From the NCBI RefSeq assembly GCF_013307225.1, contig NZ_CP028942.1:1-64000 (forward strand): a DNA stretch of 64,000 bases. The letters are read 5' to 3'. Source of the DNA: Polynucleobacter tropicus (GTDB taxonomy: Bacteria > Pseudomonadota > Gammaproteobacteria > Burkholderiales > Burkholderiaceae). Below, in pieces: positions 44,600 through 60,890 of this stretch (its first letter is position 1; each line of letters starts with the position of its first letter). Under the pieces are notes generated by a model that saw only the letters and a list, made by a program, of their open reading frames with translations, made no database searches and had not been told where the DNA came from. The position numbers and the translations under genes were made by a program.

Positions 44600-47500
44600 A
44601 TGAACTATAGCTTCACCGAACGCAAGCGAGTCCGTAAAAGCTTTGCTAAGCGAGTAAATAACCATCAGGTTCCTTACCTGATCGCAACGCAGCTGGAGTC
44701 CTACGCTAAATTTTTACAGGCTGATAAGCCGGCAACCTCACGTCTAACTGAGGGTTTACAAGCCGCCTTTACATCAGCATTCCCAATTGTGTCCAACAAT
44801 GGTTATGCACGTATGGAATACGTGTCTTATCAGTTGTCACAGCCACCGTTTGACGTTAAAGAATGTCAACAACGTGGTTACACATATCACTCTGCCTTAC
44901 GCGCAAAAGTTCGCTTGATTATTTATGATCGCGAAGCGCCTACTAAGGTTAAAGAAGTAAAAGAGAGCGAAGTCTACATGGGCGAAATTCCGCTCATGAC
45001 AGAAAACGGTTCTTTCGTGATTAACGGTACTGAGCGCGTAATCGTTTCTCAGTTGCACCGTTCCCCAGGCGTGTTCTTTGAGCACGATAAGGGCAAAACT
45101 CATAGCTCTGGTAAGTTGCTGTTCTCAGCACGCATCATTCCTTACCGTGGCTCATGGCTTGATTTCGAGTTTGATCCAAAAGATATTCTGTATTTCCGCG
45201 TTGACCGTCGTCGTAAGATGCCTGTCACCATTTTGCTTAAGGCAATTGGATTAAATAACGAACAGATTCTTGCAAACTTCTTCAATTTTGATCATTTCTC
45301 ATTGACCGCTAATGGTGCATCAATGGAATTTGTTCCAGAGCGTTTGCGTGGCCAGTTGGCTAGCTTTGATGTGGTGGACAAGAATGGCGTTGTAGTCATT
45401 CAAAAAGACAAGCGTATCAACGCAAAACACATTCGTGAACTCGAAGCTGCTAAGACAAAATCGATTGCTGTACCAGATGACTACTTAGTAGGTCGTGTGG
45501 TTGCACGCAATATTGTTGATCCAGATTCTGGTGAAATCTTGGCTTACGCTAATGATGAAATCACTGAAGAGTTGTTGGCAACATTGCGCGATGCTGGCAT
45601 CAAGCAATTGGAAACCATCTACACCAATGATTTGGATTCTGGTGCGTACATTTCTCAGACATTGCGTACTGATGAAACTGCCGATCAAACAGCCGCTCGA
45701 ATTGCTATCTACCGCATGATGCGTCCTGGTGAGCCTCCAACAGAAGATGCTGTTGAAGCTTTATTCCAACGCTTGTTCTACAGCGAAGATACTTACGATT
45801 TATCTCGTGTTGGCCGTATGAAGGTCAATAGCCGTCTTGGCCGTGCTGAAATGGAAGGCCCAATGGTCTTGTCGAACGAAGATATTCTCGACACCATTAA
45901 GTCCCTCGTAGATTTGCGTAACGGCAAAGGCGAAGTAGACGATATCGATCACTTAGGTAATCGTCGTGTGCGTTGCGTTGGTGAATTGGCAGAAAACCAA
46001 TTCCGTGCTGGTTTATCACGTGTAGAGCGTGCGGTTAAAGAACGTCTCGGCCAAGCCGAAACAGAAAACCTCATGCCGCATGACTTGATTAACAGCAAGC
46101 CAATCTCTTCTGCAATTCGTGAGTTCTTCGGTTCTTCACAGTTGTCCCAGTTTATGGACCAAACTAACCCACTCTCAGAGATCACGCACAAGCGTCGTAT
46201 TTCTGCATTGGGACCTGGTGGTTTGACACGCGAACGCGCTGGTTTTGAAGTGCGCGACGTGCATCCAACTCACTACGGACGTGTTTGCCCAATCGAAACT
46301 CCAGAAGGACCAAACATTGGTTTGATCAACTCACTCGCGTTATTCGCGCGTTTGAATGAGCATGGCTTCTTAGAGACTCCATACCGTAAAGTTTCCAATA
46401 GCAAGGTAAGCGATGAAGTGGTTTACCTCTCTGCAATTGAAGAAGCGAAGTATGTGATTGCTCAGGCAAATGCGACGATCGACAAAAATGGTAAGTTAGC
46501 TGACGAACTCGTTTCTGCTCGTCAAGCTGGTGAGACCATGATGGTGAGCCCAGAGCGCATCGATTTCATCGACGTTGCTCCTAGCCAGATCGTTTCTGCT
46601 GCTGCTTCACTGGTTCCATTCTTGGAGCACGATGATGCGAACCGTGCGTTGATGGGTGCGAACATGCAACGTCAAGCGGTTCCTTGCTTGCGTCCAGATA
46701 AGCCATTGGTTGGTACAGGTTTAGAGCGTATTGTTGCGGTTGACTCCGGCACTGTTGTGTTGGCAGCCCGTGGCGGTATCGTGGATTATGTTGATGCGAA
46801 TCGTGTTGTGATTCGTGTGAACGATGACGAAACTGCTGCTGGTGAAGTTGGTGTGGATATTTATAACCTCATCAAGTACACCCGTTCGAACCAAAATACC
46901 AATATCAATCAACGTCCAATCGTGAAGGTTGGCGATCGTGTAGCCCGCGGTGACGTGGTTGCTGACGGCGCATCTACCGATTTGGGCGAATTGGCTTTGG
47001 GTCAAAACATGACTGTGGCATTTATGCCATGGAACGGTTACAACTTCGAAGATTCAATCTTGATCTCTGAGAAAGTTGTTGCTGATGATCGCTACACCTC
47101 TATTCATATTGAAGAGTTGTCAGTGGTTGCTCGTGATACCAAGTTAGGTTCCGAAGAAATTACACGCGACATCTCCAATTTGGCAGAGTCACAACTCTCC
47201 CGTTTGGATGAGAGCGGTATTGTGTACATCGGTGCTGAAGTAGAGGCCGGTGACGTATTGGTTGGTAAGGTAACTCCAAAGGGCGAGACTACTCTCACTC
47301 CTGAAGAGAAGCTCCTCCGTGCGATCTTCGGTGAAAAAGCATCTGATGTTAAAGATACTTCTTTGCGTGTTCCTTCCGGAATGGTTGGCACCGTTATCGA
47401 TGTTCAAGTCTTCACACGTGAAGGTATTGAGCGCGATGCCCGTGCACAGTCGATTATTCAAGAAGAATTGCAACGCTATCGTTTGGATTTGAACGACCAG

Positions 47501-48700
47501 TTGCGTATTGTTGAAGGTGATGCCTTCATGCGTTTAGAAAAGCTGTTGGTTGGCAAAGTTGCTAACGGCGGCCCTAAGAAATTGGCTAAAGGCACCAAGA
47601 TCGACAAGGATTACCTTGCTGATTTGGACAAATACCATTGGTTTGATATTCGTCCAGCAGATGATGAAGTTGCTTCACAAGTTGAAGCGATCAAGTCTTC
47701 CATCGAAGCGAAGCGTAAGCAGTTTGATGAAGCTTTTGAAGAGAAGCGTACTAAGCTTACCCAAGGCGATGATTTGCAGCCTGGCGTAACGAAGATGGTT
47801 AAGGTTTACTTGGCTGTTAAGCGTCGCTTGCAGCCTGGTGACAAGATGGCCGGTCGTCACGGTAACAAAGGTGTGGTCTCTAAGATTGCTCCTGCGGAAG
47901 ATATGCCATTTATGGCTGACGGGCGTCCTGTTGATATCGTCTTGAACCCATTGGGCGTTCCTTCACGTATGAACGTTGGTCAGATCTTGGAAACCCACTT
48001 AGGTTGGGCTGCTCAAGGTATTGGTAAGCGTATCGATGAAATGGTTCGTCAACAAGCGAAGCAAGCTGAATTACGCAAGTTCTTCAAGCAGCTTTACAAC
48101 GAGACTGGCCGTCAAGAAGACATCGACAATTTCACTGATGAGCAAATCAATGCATTGGCTGAGAACTTACGCCAAGGCTTGCCATTTGCAACTCCAGTGT
48201 TTGACGGTGCTACCGAGGCTGAAATCGGTCGCATGCTTGAGTTGGCATACCCAGAAGAGGTTGCTAAATCATTGCAAATGACCCCATCACGTCAGCAAAT
48301 GGTTCTGTTTGACGGTCGCACTGGCGATCAGTTCGAGCGTCCTGTAACTGTTGGCGTAATGCACGTCCTGAAACTCCACCACTTGGTTGATGACAAGATG
48401 CATGCTCGTTCAACTGGACCTTACTCTTTAGTAACGCAGCAGCCATTGGGTGGTAAAGCTCAGTTTGGTGGTCAGCGCTTTGGTGAGATGGAAGTCTGGG
48501 CCCTCGAAGCATACGGCGCTTCATATGTCTTGCAAGAAATGCTGACAGTGAAGTCCGATGACGTCACAGGCCGAACCAAGGTTTATGAAAACATCGTCAA
48601 GGGCGAGCACACGATTGATGCTGGCATGCCCGAATCCTTCAACGTTCTGGTGAAAGAGATCCGTTCGTTGGGTATTGACATTGACATGGAGCGCAACTGA
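44600..48700 (+). CDS. rpoB: RNA polymerase subunit beta
   Basis: The 1366-residue beta subunit. The N terminus [15 protein letters not shown], the rifampicin region ([20 protein letters not shown], with [10 protein letters not shown]) and the C-terminal [12 protein letters not shown] segment are intact. The rifampicin-contact residues visible in this region look wild type. The ATG at 44600 follows GGAG and matches other beta subunits; the frame is open 19 codons further upstream. rpoC starts 1 base after the stop. Confidence 0.98.
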   Translation: MNYSFTERKRVRKSFAKRVNNHQVPYLIATQLESYAKFLQADKPATSRLTEGLQAAFTSAFPIVSNNGYARMEYVSYQLSQPPFDVKECQQRGYTYHSALRAKVRLIIYDREAPTKVKEVKESEVYMGEIPLMTENGSFVINGTERVIVSQLHRSPGVFFEHDKGKTHSSGKLLFSARIIPYRGSWLDFEFDPKDILYFRVDRRRKMPVTILLKAIGLNNEQILANFFNFDHFSLTANGASMEFVPERLRGQLASFDVVDKNGVVVIQKDKRINAKHIRELEAAKTKSIAVPDDYLVGRVVARNIVDPDSGEILAYANDEITEELLATLRDAGIKQLETIYTNDLDSGAYISQTLRTDETADQTAARIAIYRMMRPGEPPTEDAVEALFQRLFYSEDTYDLSRVGRMKVNSRLGRAEMEGPMVLSNEDILDTIKSLVDLRNGKGEVDDIDHLGNRRVRCVGELAENQFRAGLSRVERAVKERLGQAETENLMPHDLINSKPISSAIREFFGSSQLSQFMDQTNPLSEITHKRRISALGPGGLTRERAGFEVRDVHPTHYGRVCPIETPEGPNIGLINSLALFARLNEHGFLETPYRKVSNSKVSDEVVYLSAIEEAKYVIAQANATIDKNGKLADELVSARQAGETMMVSPERIDFIDVAPSQIVSAAASLVPFLEHDDANRALMGANMQRQAVPCLRPDKPLVGTGLERIVAVDSGTVVLAARGGIVDYVDANRVVIRVNDDETAAGEVGVDIYNLIKYTRSNQNTNINQRPIVKVGDRVARGDVVADGASTDLGELALGQNMTVAFMPWNGYNFEDSILISEKVVADDRYTSIHIEELSVVARDTKLGSEEITRDISNLAESQLSRLDESGIVYIGAEVEAGDVLVGKVTPKGETTLTPEEKLLRAIFGEKASDVKDTSLRVPSGMVGTVIDVQVFTREGIERDARAQSIIQEELQRYRLDLNDQLRIVEGDAFMRLEKLLVGKVANGGPKKLAKGTKIDKDYLADLDKYHWFDIRPADDEVASQVEAIKSSIEAKRKQFDEAFEEKRTKLTQGDDLQPGVTKMVKVYLAVKRRLQPGDKMAGRHGNKGVVSKIAPAEDMPFMADGRPVDIVLNPLGVPSRMNVGQILETHLGWAAQGIGKRIDEMVRQQAKQAELRKFFKQLYNETGRQEDIDNFTDEQINALAENLRQGLPFATPVFDGATEAEIGRMLELAYPEEVAKSLQMTPSRQQMVLFDGRTGDQFERPVTVGVMHVLKLHHLVDDKMHARSTGPYSLVTQQPLGGKAQFGGQRFGEMEVWALEAYGASYVLQEMLTVKSDDVTGRTKVYENIVKGEHTIDAGMPESFNVLVKEIRSLGIDIDMERN

Positions 48701-48701
48701 T

Positions 48702-52964
<4,263 letters not shown>

Positions 52965-52974
52965 TTTGGTAATT

Positions 52975-52996
52975 CTGGCCACAAATGGCCAGTTTT
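52975..52996 (+). terminator. Terminator of the rpoBC transcript
   Basis: CTGGCCA (52975-52981) and TGGCCAG (52986-52992) flank a 4-base loop and are followed by TTTT. It lies 10 bases after the rpoC stop. Confidence 0.85.
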
Positions 52997-53008
52997 CCCC
53001 CATTTTGG

Positions 53009-53037
53009 TTGACGGGGAGGGCTGGCCAAGCTAGAAT
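53009..53037 (+). promoter_or_regulatory. Promoter of the rpsL-rpsG-fusA-tuf operon
   Basis: TTGACG (53009-53014, 5 of 6) and TAGAAT (53032-53037, 5 of 6) stand at 17-bp spacing right after the rpoBC terminator. The leader to rpsL is about 100 bases. Confidence 0.8.
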
Positions 53038-53142
53038 GCTGAGTTCTACTGATTCAGAAGAGGGTCTTTTTGACCTAGAAATTCTCTAAGTCATTGATTT
53101 TCTTGAAGAAAGCAACAAAGAAGTACTAACCGAGCTATTTTT

Positions 53143-53523
53143 ATGCCAACAATTAATCAACTATTACGCAAGCCAAGAACAAGGCTGACCGTTAAAAGCA
53201 AGAGCCCTGCGCTGCAAAACAGCCCGCAGCGCCGTGGTGTATGTACCCGTGTGTACACAACCACTCCTAAAAAGCCTAACTCTGCGCTTCGTAAAGTAGC
53301 CAAAGTTCGCTTGACCAATGGTTTTGAAGTGATTTCATACATTGGCGGTGAGGGCCATAACCTCCAGGAACACTCTGTAGTGTTGATCCGTGGTGGTCGT
53401 GTGAAGGACTTGCCAGGTGTGCGTTACCACATCGTTCGCGGTTCTTTGGACTTGCAAGGTGTTAAAGATCGTAAGCAAGCACGTTCTAAATACGGTGCTA
53501 AGCGCGCTAAGAAAGCTGCTTAA
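53143..53523 (+). CDS. rpsL: 30S ribosomal protein S12
   Basis: A 126-residue S12, part of the decoding centre. [17 protein letters not shown] carries the conserved streptomycin-site Lys in its wild-type form, and the second site is [13 protein letters not shown]. It is the first gene of the str operon. Confidence 0.98.
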   Translation: MPTINQLLRKPRTRLTVKSKSPALQNSPQRRGVCTRVYTTTPKKPNSALRKVAKVRLTNGFEVISYIGGEGHNLQEHSVVLIRGGRVKDLPGVRYHIVRGSLDLQGVKDRKQARSKYGAKRAKKAA

Positions 53524-53586
53524 TTTTTAATTAAGCAGTTGTAGTTGCAGTAAGTCATTTTTGTCAGACTTAAAAGGCAAGTAAGT

Positions 53587-53649
53587 GGCTGTTCCGTTTA
53601 AGGAATTTCTTAGATAGTAGAACAGCCGGAGCGGGTGGTTCATGTGAAC
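53587..53649 (+). promoter_or_regulatory. Structured rpsL-rpsG gap (possible S7-binding element)
   Basis: GGCTGTTC (53587-53594) pairs with GAACAGCC (53620-53627), enclosing a smaller TTCC/GGAA hairpin. A third, GTTCA/TGAAC, lies at 53638-53649. In E. coli S7 binds the rpsL-rpsG gap and represses translation; a similar role is inferred from position and structure. Confidence 0.5.
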
Positions 53650-53677
53650 TTCCCCTAACTGAACTGAAGGAGTAGTT

Positions 53678-54148
53678 ATGCCACGTCGTCGTGAAGTTCC
53701 CAAACGGGAAATTTTGCCGGATCCAAAATTCGGCAATGTAGAAGTAGCTAAATTCATGAACGTCCTCATGTTGGACGGCAAGAAATCGGTTGCAGAGCGT
53801 ATCGTTTACGGTGCCTTTGATCACATCGAGAAAAAAGCAAATAAAGAACCCCTCGAAATTTTTTCAACAGCCATGGGCAACGTTAAGCCAATGGTTGAGG
53901 TGAAGAGCCGCCGCGTTGGTGGTGCTAACTATCAAGTGCCTGTTGAAGTTCGTCCATCACGTCGTTCCGCTTTGGCAATGCGCTGGTTGCGCGAAGCCGC
54001 TAAGAAGCGTGGCGAAAAATCGATGGCTCAACGTTTGGCCAACGAATTATTAGAAGCCGCTGAAGGTCGTGGTGGCGCAATGAAGAAGCGTGAAGAAGTT
54101 CACCGTATGGCAGAAGCTAACAAAGCTTTCTCACATTTCCGCTTCTAA
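53678..54148 (+). CDS. rpsG: 30S ribosomal protein S7
   Basis: A 156-residue S7, primary binder of the 16S 3' domain. [18 protein letters not shown], the [11 protein letters not shown] segment and the C-terminal [15 protein letters not shown] are typical. GAAGGAG precedes the ATG. Confidence 0.98.
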   Translation: MPRRREVPKREILPDPKFGNVEVAKFMNVLMLDGKKSVAERIVYGAFDHIEKKANKEPLEIFSTAMGNVKPMVEVKSRRVGGANYQVPVEVRPSRRSALAMRWLREAAKKRGEKSMAQRLANELLEAAEGRGGAMKKREEVHRMAEANKAFSHFRF

Positions 54149-54175
54149 TCGAATAGTTAAGAAAAGGCATAAACA

Positions 54176-56278
54176 GTGGCACGCAAAACCCCCATTGATC
54201 GATATCGCAATATTGGTATCTCTGCGCACATTGACGCAGGTAAAACAACTACTACTGAACGCGTTCTGTTCTACACCGGTGTTAATCACAAGATTGGTGA
54301 AGTGCATGATGGCGCAGCTACCATGGACTGGATGGAGCAAGAGCAAGAGCGTGGTATCACGATTACTTCTGCTGCAACCACAGCCTTCTGGAAAGGCATG
54401 GCAGGTAATTATCAAGAGCACCGTATCAACATTATTGATACCCCAGGACACGTAGACTTCACTATTGAGGTTGAGCGTTCCATGCGTGTTCTCGATGGCG
54501 CTTGCATGGTGTATTGCGCGGTAGGTGGAGTTCAGCCACAGTCTGAAACAGTTTGGCGTCAAGCAAACAAGTACGGTGTTCCACGTTTAGCATTCGTAAA
54601 CAAGATGGACCGTACAGGCGCGAACTTCTTCAAAGTGTACGAACAGATGAAGTCTCGCTTGAAGGCGAACCCAATCTTGATTCAAATTCCAATTGGCGCT
54701 GAAGAAAATTTCCAAGGCGTTGTAGATTTGGTGAAGATGAAAGCAATCGTTTGGGATGATGCTTCACAGGGAACTAAGTTTACTTATGAAGATATTCCTG
54801 CTGAATTGCAAGCCAGCGCCGAAGAATGGCGCGAGAAAATGGTTGAAGCCGCTGCTGAAAGTTCAGAAGAGTTGATGGACAAGTATCTTGGCGGCGAAGA
54901 ATTAAGCGAAGAAGAAATTAAGAAGGCGCTTCGTACGCGTACGATCGCTGGCGAAATTGTTCCAATGCTTTGCGGAACTGCCTTTAAGAACAAGGGTGTT
55001 CAGGCGATGTTGGATGCCGTGATCGATTACATGCCATCACCAGTGGATATTCCTCCAGTTAAGGGCGAGTTGGAAGACGGTACTGAGACTGAGCGTAAAG
55101 CTGATGACAATGAGAAATTCTCAGCATTAGCATTCAAGATCATGACTGACCCATTCGTTGGCCAGCTCATCTTCTTCCGCGTGTATTCAGGCGTGATTAA
55201 TTCAGGCGACACGATCTACAACCCAATTAAGGGCAAGAAAGAGCGTATTGGTCGTTTGTTGCAGATGCATGCTAACCAACGTGAAGAGATTAAAGAAGTT
55301 CGCGCAGGCGACATCGCTGCTGCGGTTGGTTTGAAAGACGCAACAACAGGCGAAACATTGTGTGACCCAGATAACATTGTGATCTTGGAGCGCATGGAGT
55401 TCCCTGAGCCTGTGATCTCTCAGGCAGTTGAGCCTAAGACAAAAGCAGACCAAGAGAAAATGGGTCTTGCATTGAACCGCTTGGCTCAAGAAGATCCTTC
55501 ATTCCGCGTCAAGACCGATGAGGAATCAGGCCAAACCATTATTTCCGGTATGGGCGAGCTCCACTTGGAAATTTTGGTTGACCGTATGAAGCGTGAATTC
55601 GGTGTTGAAGCAACTGTAGGTAAACCACAGGTTGCATACCGTGAAACTATTCGTAAGACATGCGACGAAATCGAAGGTAAGTTCGTTAAGCAGTCTGGTG
55701 GTCGCGGTCAGTACGGTCACGTTGTATTGAAGCTTGAGCCACAAGAACCAGGTAAAGGCTTCGAATTCGTTGACGCTATTAAGGGCGGTGTAGTTCCTCG
55801 CGAATACATCCCTGCGGTAGAAAAAGGCATTGTTGAAACATTGAACTCCGGTGTATTGGCTGGCTATCCAGTGGTTGATATCAAAGCAACCCTGTTCTTC
55901 GGCTCATACCATGACGTTGACTCCAATGAAAACGCATTTAAGATGGCGGGCTCTATGGCGTTCAAGGATGGTATGCGTAAAGCAGCTCCAGTATTGCTTG
56001 AGCCAATGATGGCAGTTGAAGTTGAGACTCCAGAAGATTTCATGGGTAACGTGATGGGTGACCTTTCTTCACGTCGCGGCATTATGCAAGGTATGGATGA
56101 CATTCCTGGCGGCGGCAAGATTGTTCGTGCAGAAGTTCCTCTCGCAGAGATGTTTGGTTACTCCACTGGCTTGCGTTCTTTGACGCAAGGTCGTGCAACC
56201 TACACCATGGAATTTAAGCATTACGCAGAAGCACCTAAGAACGTAGCAGAAGCAGTTATGGCTGCTAAAGCGAAGTAA
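54176..56278 (+). CDS. fusA: Elongation factor G
   Basis: A 700-residue translocation GTPase. The G1 motif [15 protein letters not shown], the G3 region [16 protein letters not shown] and the G4 motif NKMDR are intact, and domains II-V follow. It starts with GTG at 54176, within reach of the GAAAAGG in front. tuf copy 2 begins 48 bases downstream. Confidence 0.98.
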   Translation: MARKTPIDRYRNIGISAHIDAGKTTTTERVLFYTGVNHKIGEVHDGAATMDWMEQEQERGITITSAATTAFWKGMAGNYQEHRINIIDTPGHVDFTIEVERSMRVLDGACMVYCAVGGVQPQSETVWRQANKYGVPRLAFVNKMDRTGANFFKVYEQMKSRLKANPILIQIPIGAEENFQGVVDLVKMKAIVWDDASQGTKFTYEDIPAELQASAEEWREKMVEAAAESSEELMDKYLGGEELSEEEIKKALRTRTIAGEIVPMLCGTAFKNKGVQAMLDAVIDYMPSPVDIPPVKGELEDGTETERKADDNEKFSALAFKIMTDPFVGQLIFFRVYSGVINSGDTIYNPIKGKKERIGRLLQMHANQREEIKEVRAGDIAAAVGLKDATTGETLCDPDNIVILERMEFPEPVISQAVEPKTKADQEKMGLALNRLAQEDPSFRVKTDEESGQTIISGMGELHLEILVDRMKREFGVEATVGKPQVAYRETIRKTCDEIEGKFVKQSGGRGQYGHVVLKLEPQEPGKGFEFVDAIKGGVVPREYIPAVEKGIVETLNSGVLAGYPVVDIKATLFFGSYHDVDSNENAFKMAGSMAFKDGMRKAAPVLLEPMMAVEVETPEDFMGNVMGDLSSRRGIMQGMDDIPGGGKIVRAEVPLAEMFGYSTGLRSLTQGRATYTMEFKHYAEAPKNVAEAVMAAKAK

Positions 56279-56313
56279 TTTATTCACATTAATTTTGATA
56301 TTGACTAGCTAAG

Positions 56314-57522
56314 AAGGCAGACAAAAATGGCAAAAGAAAAGTTCGAGCGGACAAAACCGCACGTAAACGTAGGCACCATCGGTCACGTTGACCACGGTAA
56401 AACCACATTGACAGCAGCAATCGCAACTGTGCTCTCAAAGGCATTCGGTGGCGAAGCAAAAGCATACGATCAGATCGATGCTGCTCCAGAAGAAAAAGCA
56501 CGTGGTATTACGATTAACACAGCACACGTTGAATACGAAACTGCTGGTCGTCACTATGCTCACGTTGACTGCCCAGGACACGCTGACTATGTAAAAAACA
56601 TGATTACTGGTGCTGCGCAGATGGACGGCGCGATTTTGGTTTGCTCTGCTGCAGACGGCCCAATGCCACAAACTCGTGAGCACATCCTCTTGGCACGTCA
56701 GGTTGGCGTTCCATACATCGTTGTGTTCCTCAATAAGTGCGACATGGTTGACGATGCTGAATTGTTAGAGCTCGTTGAAATGGAAGTTCGTGAACTTCTG
56801 TCTAAATATGACTTCCCAGGCGATGACACTCCAATCATCCGCGGTTCTGCTAAGTTGGCATTAGAAGGCGACGAAGGCCCATTGGGTAAAGAAGCCATCA
56901 TGAAATTGGCTGAAGCTTTAGATACATATATCCCAACTCCAGAGCGTGCTGTTGACGGTGCGTTCTTGATGCCAGTAGAAGACGTGTTCTCTATCTCTGG
57001 TCGCGGTACTGTGGTAACTGGTCGTATTGAGCGCGGCATCATCAAGGTTGGCGAAGAGATTGAAATCGTTGGTATCAAGCCAACTCTCAAGACCACTTGT
57101 ACTGGTGTTGAAATGTTCCGTAAATTGCTCGACCAAGGTCAAGCAGGTGACAACGTTGGTATCTTGTTACGCGGCACAAAACGTGAAGAAGTTGAGCGTG
57201 GCCAAGTATTGGCTAAGCCAGGTTCTATCACTCCACATACTCACTTTACCGCTGAGGTTTACATTCTTGGTAAAGATGAAGGTGGTCGTCATACTCCATT
57301 CTTTAACAACTATCGTCCACAGTTCTACTTCCGTACAACGGACGTAACTGGTTCAATCGAGTTGCCAAAAGACAAAGAGATGGTGATGCCTGGTGACAAC
57401 GTCACGATCACTGTAAAACTCATCGCGCCAATCGCGATGGAAGAAGGTTTACGTTTTGCGATCCGTGAAGGTGGCCGTACTGTTGGCGCCGGCGTGGTTG
57501 CAAAGATTTTGGCTTAAGAAGT
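56314..57522 (+). repeat. tuf direct repeat, copy 2 (1209 bp)
   Basis: Match of 39508-40716 in the same orientation, 16.8 kb away. The one difference noticed is T at 56734 for C at 39928. The two copies flank the secE-to-fusA region, so recombination between them could delete or duplicate it. Confidence 0.9.
56327..57517 (+). CDS. tuf: Elongation factor Tu, copy 2
   Basis: A 396-residue protein identical to copy 1 at 39521-40711. This is the tufA-like copy behind fusA. The AAGGCAG before the ATG belongs to the part shared by the two copies. rpsJ follows after about 120 bases that contain two hairpins. Confidence 0.98.
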   Translation: MAKEKFERTKPHVNVGTIGHVDHGKTTLTAAIATVLSKAFGGEAKAYDQIDAAPEEKARGITINTAHVEYETAGRHYAHVDCPGHADYVKNMITGAAQMDGAILVCSAADGPMPQTREHILLARQVGVPYIVVFLNKCDMVDDAELLELVEMEVRELLSKYDFPGDDTPIIRGSAKLALEGDEGPLGKEAIMKLAEALDTYIPTPERAVDGAFLMPVEDVFSISGRGTVVTGRIERGIIKVGEEIEIVGIKPTLKTTCTGVEMFRKLLDQGQAGDNVGILLRGTKREEVERGQVLAKPGSITPHTHFTAEVYILGKDEGGRHTPFFNNYRPQFYFRTTDVTGSIELPKDKEMVMPGDNVTITVKLIAPIAMEEGLRFAIREGGRTVGAGVVAKILA

Positions 57523-57547
57523 AGGTATTACTAGTAACAATATTTAG

Positions 57548-57587
57548 CGGTTTGCTAACCGGTGACATCAGTGCTGCTGATGTCACC
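57548..57587 (+). repeat. Two hairpins between tuf copy 2 and rpsJ
   Basis: CGGTT/AACCG (57548-57561) is followed by GGTGACATCAG (57561-57571) and CTGATGTCACC (57577-57587), an 11-bp perfect stem with a 5-base loop. No T tract follows, so an RNA-processing or protein-binding role is as likely as termination. Confidence 0.55.
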
Positions 57588-57639
57588 GTGCTCTTTAGAT
57601 GTATAACGTGGCAGCACCACACCGCTCTTTGGAATTAAT

Positions 57640-57951
57640 ATGCAAAACCAAAAAATTCGTATTCGTCTTAAAGCGTTTGATTACCGTTTGATCGACCAGT
57701 CTGCAGCTGAAATCGTTGATACAGCTAAACGTACTGGTGCAGTTGTTAAGGGTCCAGTGCCTTTGCCAACCCGTATTGAGCGTTTTGACATCTTGCGTTC
57801 ACCACACGTAAACAAGACATCTCGTGATCAGTTAGAGATCCGTACCCATCTGCGTTTGATGGATATCGTTGATCCTACAGAGAAAACTGTAGATGCTTTG
57901 ATGAAATTAGACCTCCCAGCTGGTGTGGACGTCGAAATTAAGTTGCAGTAA
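57640..57951 (+). CDS. rpsJ: 30S ribosomal protein S10 (NusE)
   Basis: A 103-residue S10. [17 protein letters not shown] and [20 protein letters not shown] are invariant family motifs. It also acts as NusE in antitermination and contacts NusG. It is cut off from rplC by a terminator and a new promoter, so it belongs to the fusA-tuf transcript here. Confidence 0.98.
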   Translation: MQNQKIRIRLKAFDYRLIDQSAAEIVDTAKRTGAVVKGPVPLPTRIERFDILRSPHVNKTSRDQLEIRTHLRLMDIVDPTEKTVDALMKLDLPAGVDVEIKLQ

Positions 57952-57961
57952 TTTGTTGTTT

Positions 57962-58003
57962 CCAGTCTCGGCACTTGCCAAGACTGGGTTTTCGGGATAG
58001 AAT
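57962..58003 (+). promoter_or_regulatory. Terminator of rpsJ overlapping the promoter of rplC
   Basis: CCAGTCT (57962-57968) and AGACTGG (57981-57987), extended by GGCA/TGCC, form a terminator stem followed by GTTTT. TTGCCA (57975-57980, 5 of 6) lies in the stem and is 17 bp from TAGAAT (57998-58003, 5 of 6). The promoter of the rplC operon therefore starts inside the terminator. About 140 bases of leader follow before rplC. Confidence 0.75.
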
Positions 58004-58149
58004 CTAAGGCTCTGCTGAGTGATATTTGGCAGATTTTATGGTTTTATTAGCATTAAAAACGTTGTAAGTTATTGATTTAGAAGTACTTTTACTTGTAAAT
58101 CACTTAAATTAATTTTGCCGACCAATCGAAGTCGGCGTGGAGCATGAAT

Positions 58150-58806
58150 ATGAGCTTAGGCTTAATCGGCCGCAAGGTCGGCATGACCCGTCTATTTACG
58201 GACGAAGGGGAAGCGATTCCTGTCACCGTAATTGACGTGAGCGACAACAGAATCGCTCAAATCAAGACCCAGGCAACTGATGGCTATGACGCTATCCAGT
58301 TGGCACATGGCACACGTAGAGCAACTCGCGTTACCAAATCAATGGCTGGTCACTTTGCTAAAGCAGGTGTAATGGCCGGTAATGCACTCAACGAATTCCA
58401 ATTAGATGCAGCAAAAATCGCAGAAATGACACCAGGACAAGTAATTCCTGCTGACGCTGCGTTTACTGCTGGTCAAAAAGTGGATGTGCAAGGCGTAACA
58501 ATCGGTAAAGGTTACGCAGGTACCATCAAGCGTTATCACTTCGCTTCTGGTCGCGCATCTCACGGTAACTCTAGATCACACAACGTACCAGGCTCTATCG
58601 GTATGGCGCAAGATCCAGGTCGTGTTTTCCCAGGTAAGCGCATGACTGGCCACCTTGGTGACGTTACACGTACCGTACAAAATTTAGTCATCGCACGCAT
58701 TGATGCAGAACGTAATCTCATCATGGTTAAAGGCGCTATTCCAGGTGCCCCAGGCGGTAAAGTTATTGTTACTCCAGCGGTTAAAACACCGTTGAAGAAG
58801 AAATAA
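58150..58806 (+). CDS. rplC: 50S ribosomal protein L3
   Basis: A 218-residue L3. The N-terminal [18 protein letters not shown] and the central [24 protein letters not shown] region (in parts) are typical. The ATG at 58150 is chosen because GGAG ends 7 bases before it; the ATG at 58144 is too close. rplD follows after 11 bases. Confidence 0.97.
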   Translation: MSLGLIGRKVGMTRLFTDEGEAIPVTVIDVSDNRIAQIKTQATDGYDAIQLAHGTRRATRVTKSMAGHFAKAGVMAGNALNEFQLDAAKIAEMTPGQVIPADAAFTAGQKVDVQGVTIGKGYAGTIKRYHFASGRASHGNSRSHNVPGSIGMAQDPGRVFPGKRMTGHLGDVTRTVQNLVIARIDAERNLIMVKGAIPGAPGGKVIVTPAVKTPLKKK

Positions 58807-58817
58807 GGAGAGCGAAT

Positions 58818-59438
58818 ATGGAACTTAAGCTTCTCCAGGACAACGGTACTTTAGGTGCAGGCGTACAAGCTTCACCAGAAGTATTCGAGCGTGAATATAA
58901 CGAAGCATTGGTACACCAAGTTGTAGTGGCTTACCAAGCAAATGCACGTAGCGGTAACCGTGCACAAAAAGACCGTGAGCAAGTTAAGCACACAACCAAG
59001 AAGCCTTGGCGTCAAAAAGGTACTGGTCGTGCACGTGCTGGTATGAGCTCTTCCCCGCTGTGGCGTGGAGGTGGTCGTATATTCCCGAATTCTCCAGAAG
59101 AGAATTTCAGCCAAAAAGTAAACAAGAAAATGTACCGCGCTGGTATGAGATCAATTTTGTCTCAGTTGGCTCGCGAAGGTCGTTTGAATGTTGTTGATCA
59201 ATTCAATCTTGATGCTCCAAAGACTAAAGTTTTAGCTGAGAAAGTTAAAGCAATGGGCTTGGATTCAGTCTTGATCATTGTTGATCAAGTTAGTGAGAAT
59301 TTGTACTTGGCATCACGTAACTTGCATAAAGTTGCCGTGGTTGAGCCACAGCACGCTGATCCATTAGCTTTGGTTCAATACAAAAAAGTATTGGTAAGCA
59401 AAGCAGCGATCGCAAAAATTGAGGAGTTGCTGAAATGA
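58818..59438 (+). CDS. rplD: 50S ribosomal protein L4
   Basis: A 206-residue L4 that lines the exit tunnel. The extended loop [20 protein letters not shown] is clear. In E. coli L4 represses the S10 operon through its leader; whether this holds with rpsJ split off is not known. It overlaps rplW by 4 bases. Confidence 0.97.
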   Translation: MELKLLQDNGTLGAGVQASPEVFEREYNEALVHQVVVAYQANARSGNRAQKDREQVKHTTKKPWRQKGTGRARAGMSSSPLWRGGGRIFPNSPEENFSQKVNKKMYRAGMRSILSQLAREGRLNVVDQFNLDAPKTKVLAEKVKAMGLDSVLIIVDQVSENLYLASRNLHKVAVVEPQHADPLALVQYKKVLVSKAAIAKIEELLK

Positions 59439-59749
59439 GCCAAGTCCGTAAAAACGATCACAACCTGATGAAGGTTCTGCTTGGTCCTGTTATCTCTGAA
59501 AAAGCCACTATGGTTGCAGAGAAAAACGAACAAGTAGTTTTCCAAGTAGCTCGCGACGCAAACAAGAGCGATGTGAAACAAGCAGTTGAGTTGCTCTTCA
59601 AAGTGCAAGTTGACTCAGTTCAAATCGTGAATCAAAAAGGTAAGCCAAAGCGCTATGGCCGTTTTGAAGGTCGTCGTGACCACACTAAGAAGGCCTACGT
59701 GAATTTGAAGCCAGGTCAAGAAATTAACTTTGAAGCGGAGGCGAATTAA
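59435..59749 (+). CDS. rplW: 50S ribosomal protein L23
   Basis: A 104-residue L23, docking site for trigger factor and SRP at the tunnel exit. The [11 protein letters not shown] start and [15 protein letters not shown] are family motifs. It is translationally coupled to rplD by the ATGA overlap. Confidence 0.97.
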   Translation: MSQVRKNDHNLMKVLLGPVISEKATMVAEKNEQVVFQVARDANKSDVKQAVELLFKVQVDSVQIVNQKGKPKRYGRFEGRRDHTKKAYVNLKPGQEINFEAEAN

Positions 59750-59751
59750 TC

Positions 59752-60582
59752 ATGCCTTTGATGAAGACAAAACCGACCTCACCAGGTCGTCGCTCAATGG
59801 TCAAGGTGGTCAATCCTGACCTCCATAAAGGCAAGCCTTTTGCACCATTGTTAGAGCCACAGTTTCAAAAAGCGGGTCGTAACAACAACGGCCATATAAC
59901 TACTCGTCATAAGGGCGGTGGTCATAAGCATCACTATCGTGTTGTTGACTTTAAGCGCAACGACAAAGATGGTATTCCAGCAAAGGTTGAACGCTTGGAA
60001 TACGATCCAAACCGCAGTGCAAATATTGCATTGATCGTGTTTGCTGATGGTGAACGTCGCTACATTCCAGCTGCTAAAGGTATGACTGTTGGTCAGGCAA
60101 TCATGAATGGCTCTGAAGCGCCAATCAAGTCTGGTAACAATTTGCCAATTCGTAACATTCCAGTTGGTAGCACCATTCACTGCGTAGAAATTCTGCCAGG
60201 CAAAGGTGCGCAGGTTGCACGTTCTGCTGGTGGTTCAGCAGTATTGTTGGCGCGTGAGGGTGTTTACGCTCAAGTACGTTTGCGCTCTGGCGAAGTTCGC
60301 CGTGTGTTGATCGAGTGCCGTGCCACTATTGGTGAAGTTGGTAACGAAGAGCATAGCTTGCGTCAAATTGGTAAAGCAGGTGCAAATCGTTGGCGTGGTA
60401 TACGCCCAACCGTTCGCGGTGTGGCAATGAACCCAGTAGATCACCCACACGGTGGTGGTGAAGGTAGAACTGGCGAAGGCCGTGTACCTGTATCTCCATG
60501 GGGCACTCCAACCAAAGGTTATCGCACACGTCGCAATAAGCGTACAACTTCGATGATCGTTCAACGTCGTCAAAAACGTTAA
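59752..60582 (+). CDS. rplB: 50S ribosomal protein L2
   Basis: A 276-residue L2. The C-terminal [18 protein letters not shown] with the functionally important His region is intact, as is [20 protein letters not shown]. It starts 2 bases after rplW. Confidence 0.98.
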   Translation: MPLMKTKPTSPGRRSMVKVVNPDLHKGKPFAPLLEPQFQKAGRNNNGHITTRHKGGGHKHHYRVVDFKRNDKDGIPAKVERLEYDPNRSANIALIVFADGERRYIPAAKGMTVGQAIMNGSEAPIKSGNNLPIRNIPVGSTIHCVEILPGKGAQVARSAGGSAVLLAREGVYAQVRLRSGEVRRVLIECRATIGEVGNEEHSLRQIGKAGANRWRGIRPTVRGVAMNPVDHPHGGGEGRTGEGRVPVSPWGTPTKGYRTRRNKRTTSMIVQRRQKR

Positions 60583-60601
60583 GCGATAAGGATAAATAGA
60601 T

Positions 60602-60880
60602 ATGACACGTTCAGCTAAAAAAGGCCCATTTTGCGACGCCAGCTTGGTAAAAAAAGTTGAAGTTGCACAAGCCAACAAGGACAAAAAGCCGATCAAAACT
60701 TGGTCACGCCGTTCAACAATCCTCCCAGACTTCATTGGTCTGACGATTGCTGTACATAACGGTCGCCAACACGTTCCGGTTTATGTATCAGAAAACATGG
60801 TGGGTCATAAGTTAGGCGAATTCGCCTTGACCCGTACTTTCAAAGGTCACGCTGCTGACAAGAAAGTAACGAAGAAGTAA
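60602..60880 (+). CDS. rpsS: 30S ribosomal protein S19
   Basis: A 92-residue S19. [31 protein letters not shown] and [13 protein letters not shown] are typical. It binds the 16S head with S13. Confidence 0.98.
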   Translation: MTRSAKKGPFCDASLVKKVEVAQANKDKKPIKTWSRRSTILPDFIGLTIAVHNGRQHVPVYVSENMVGHKLGEFALTRTFKGHAADKKVTKK

Positions 60881-60890
60881 GGGGATGATG

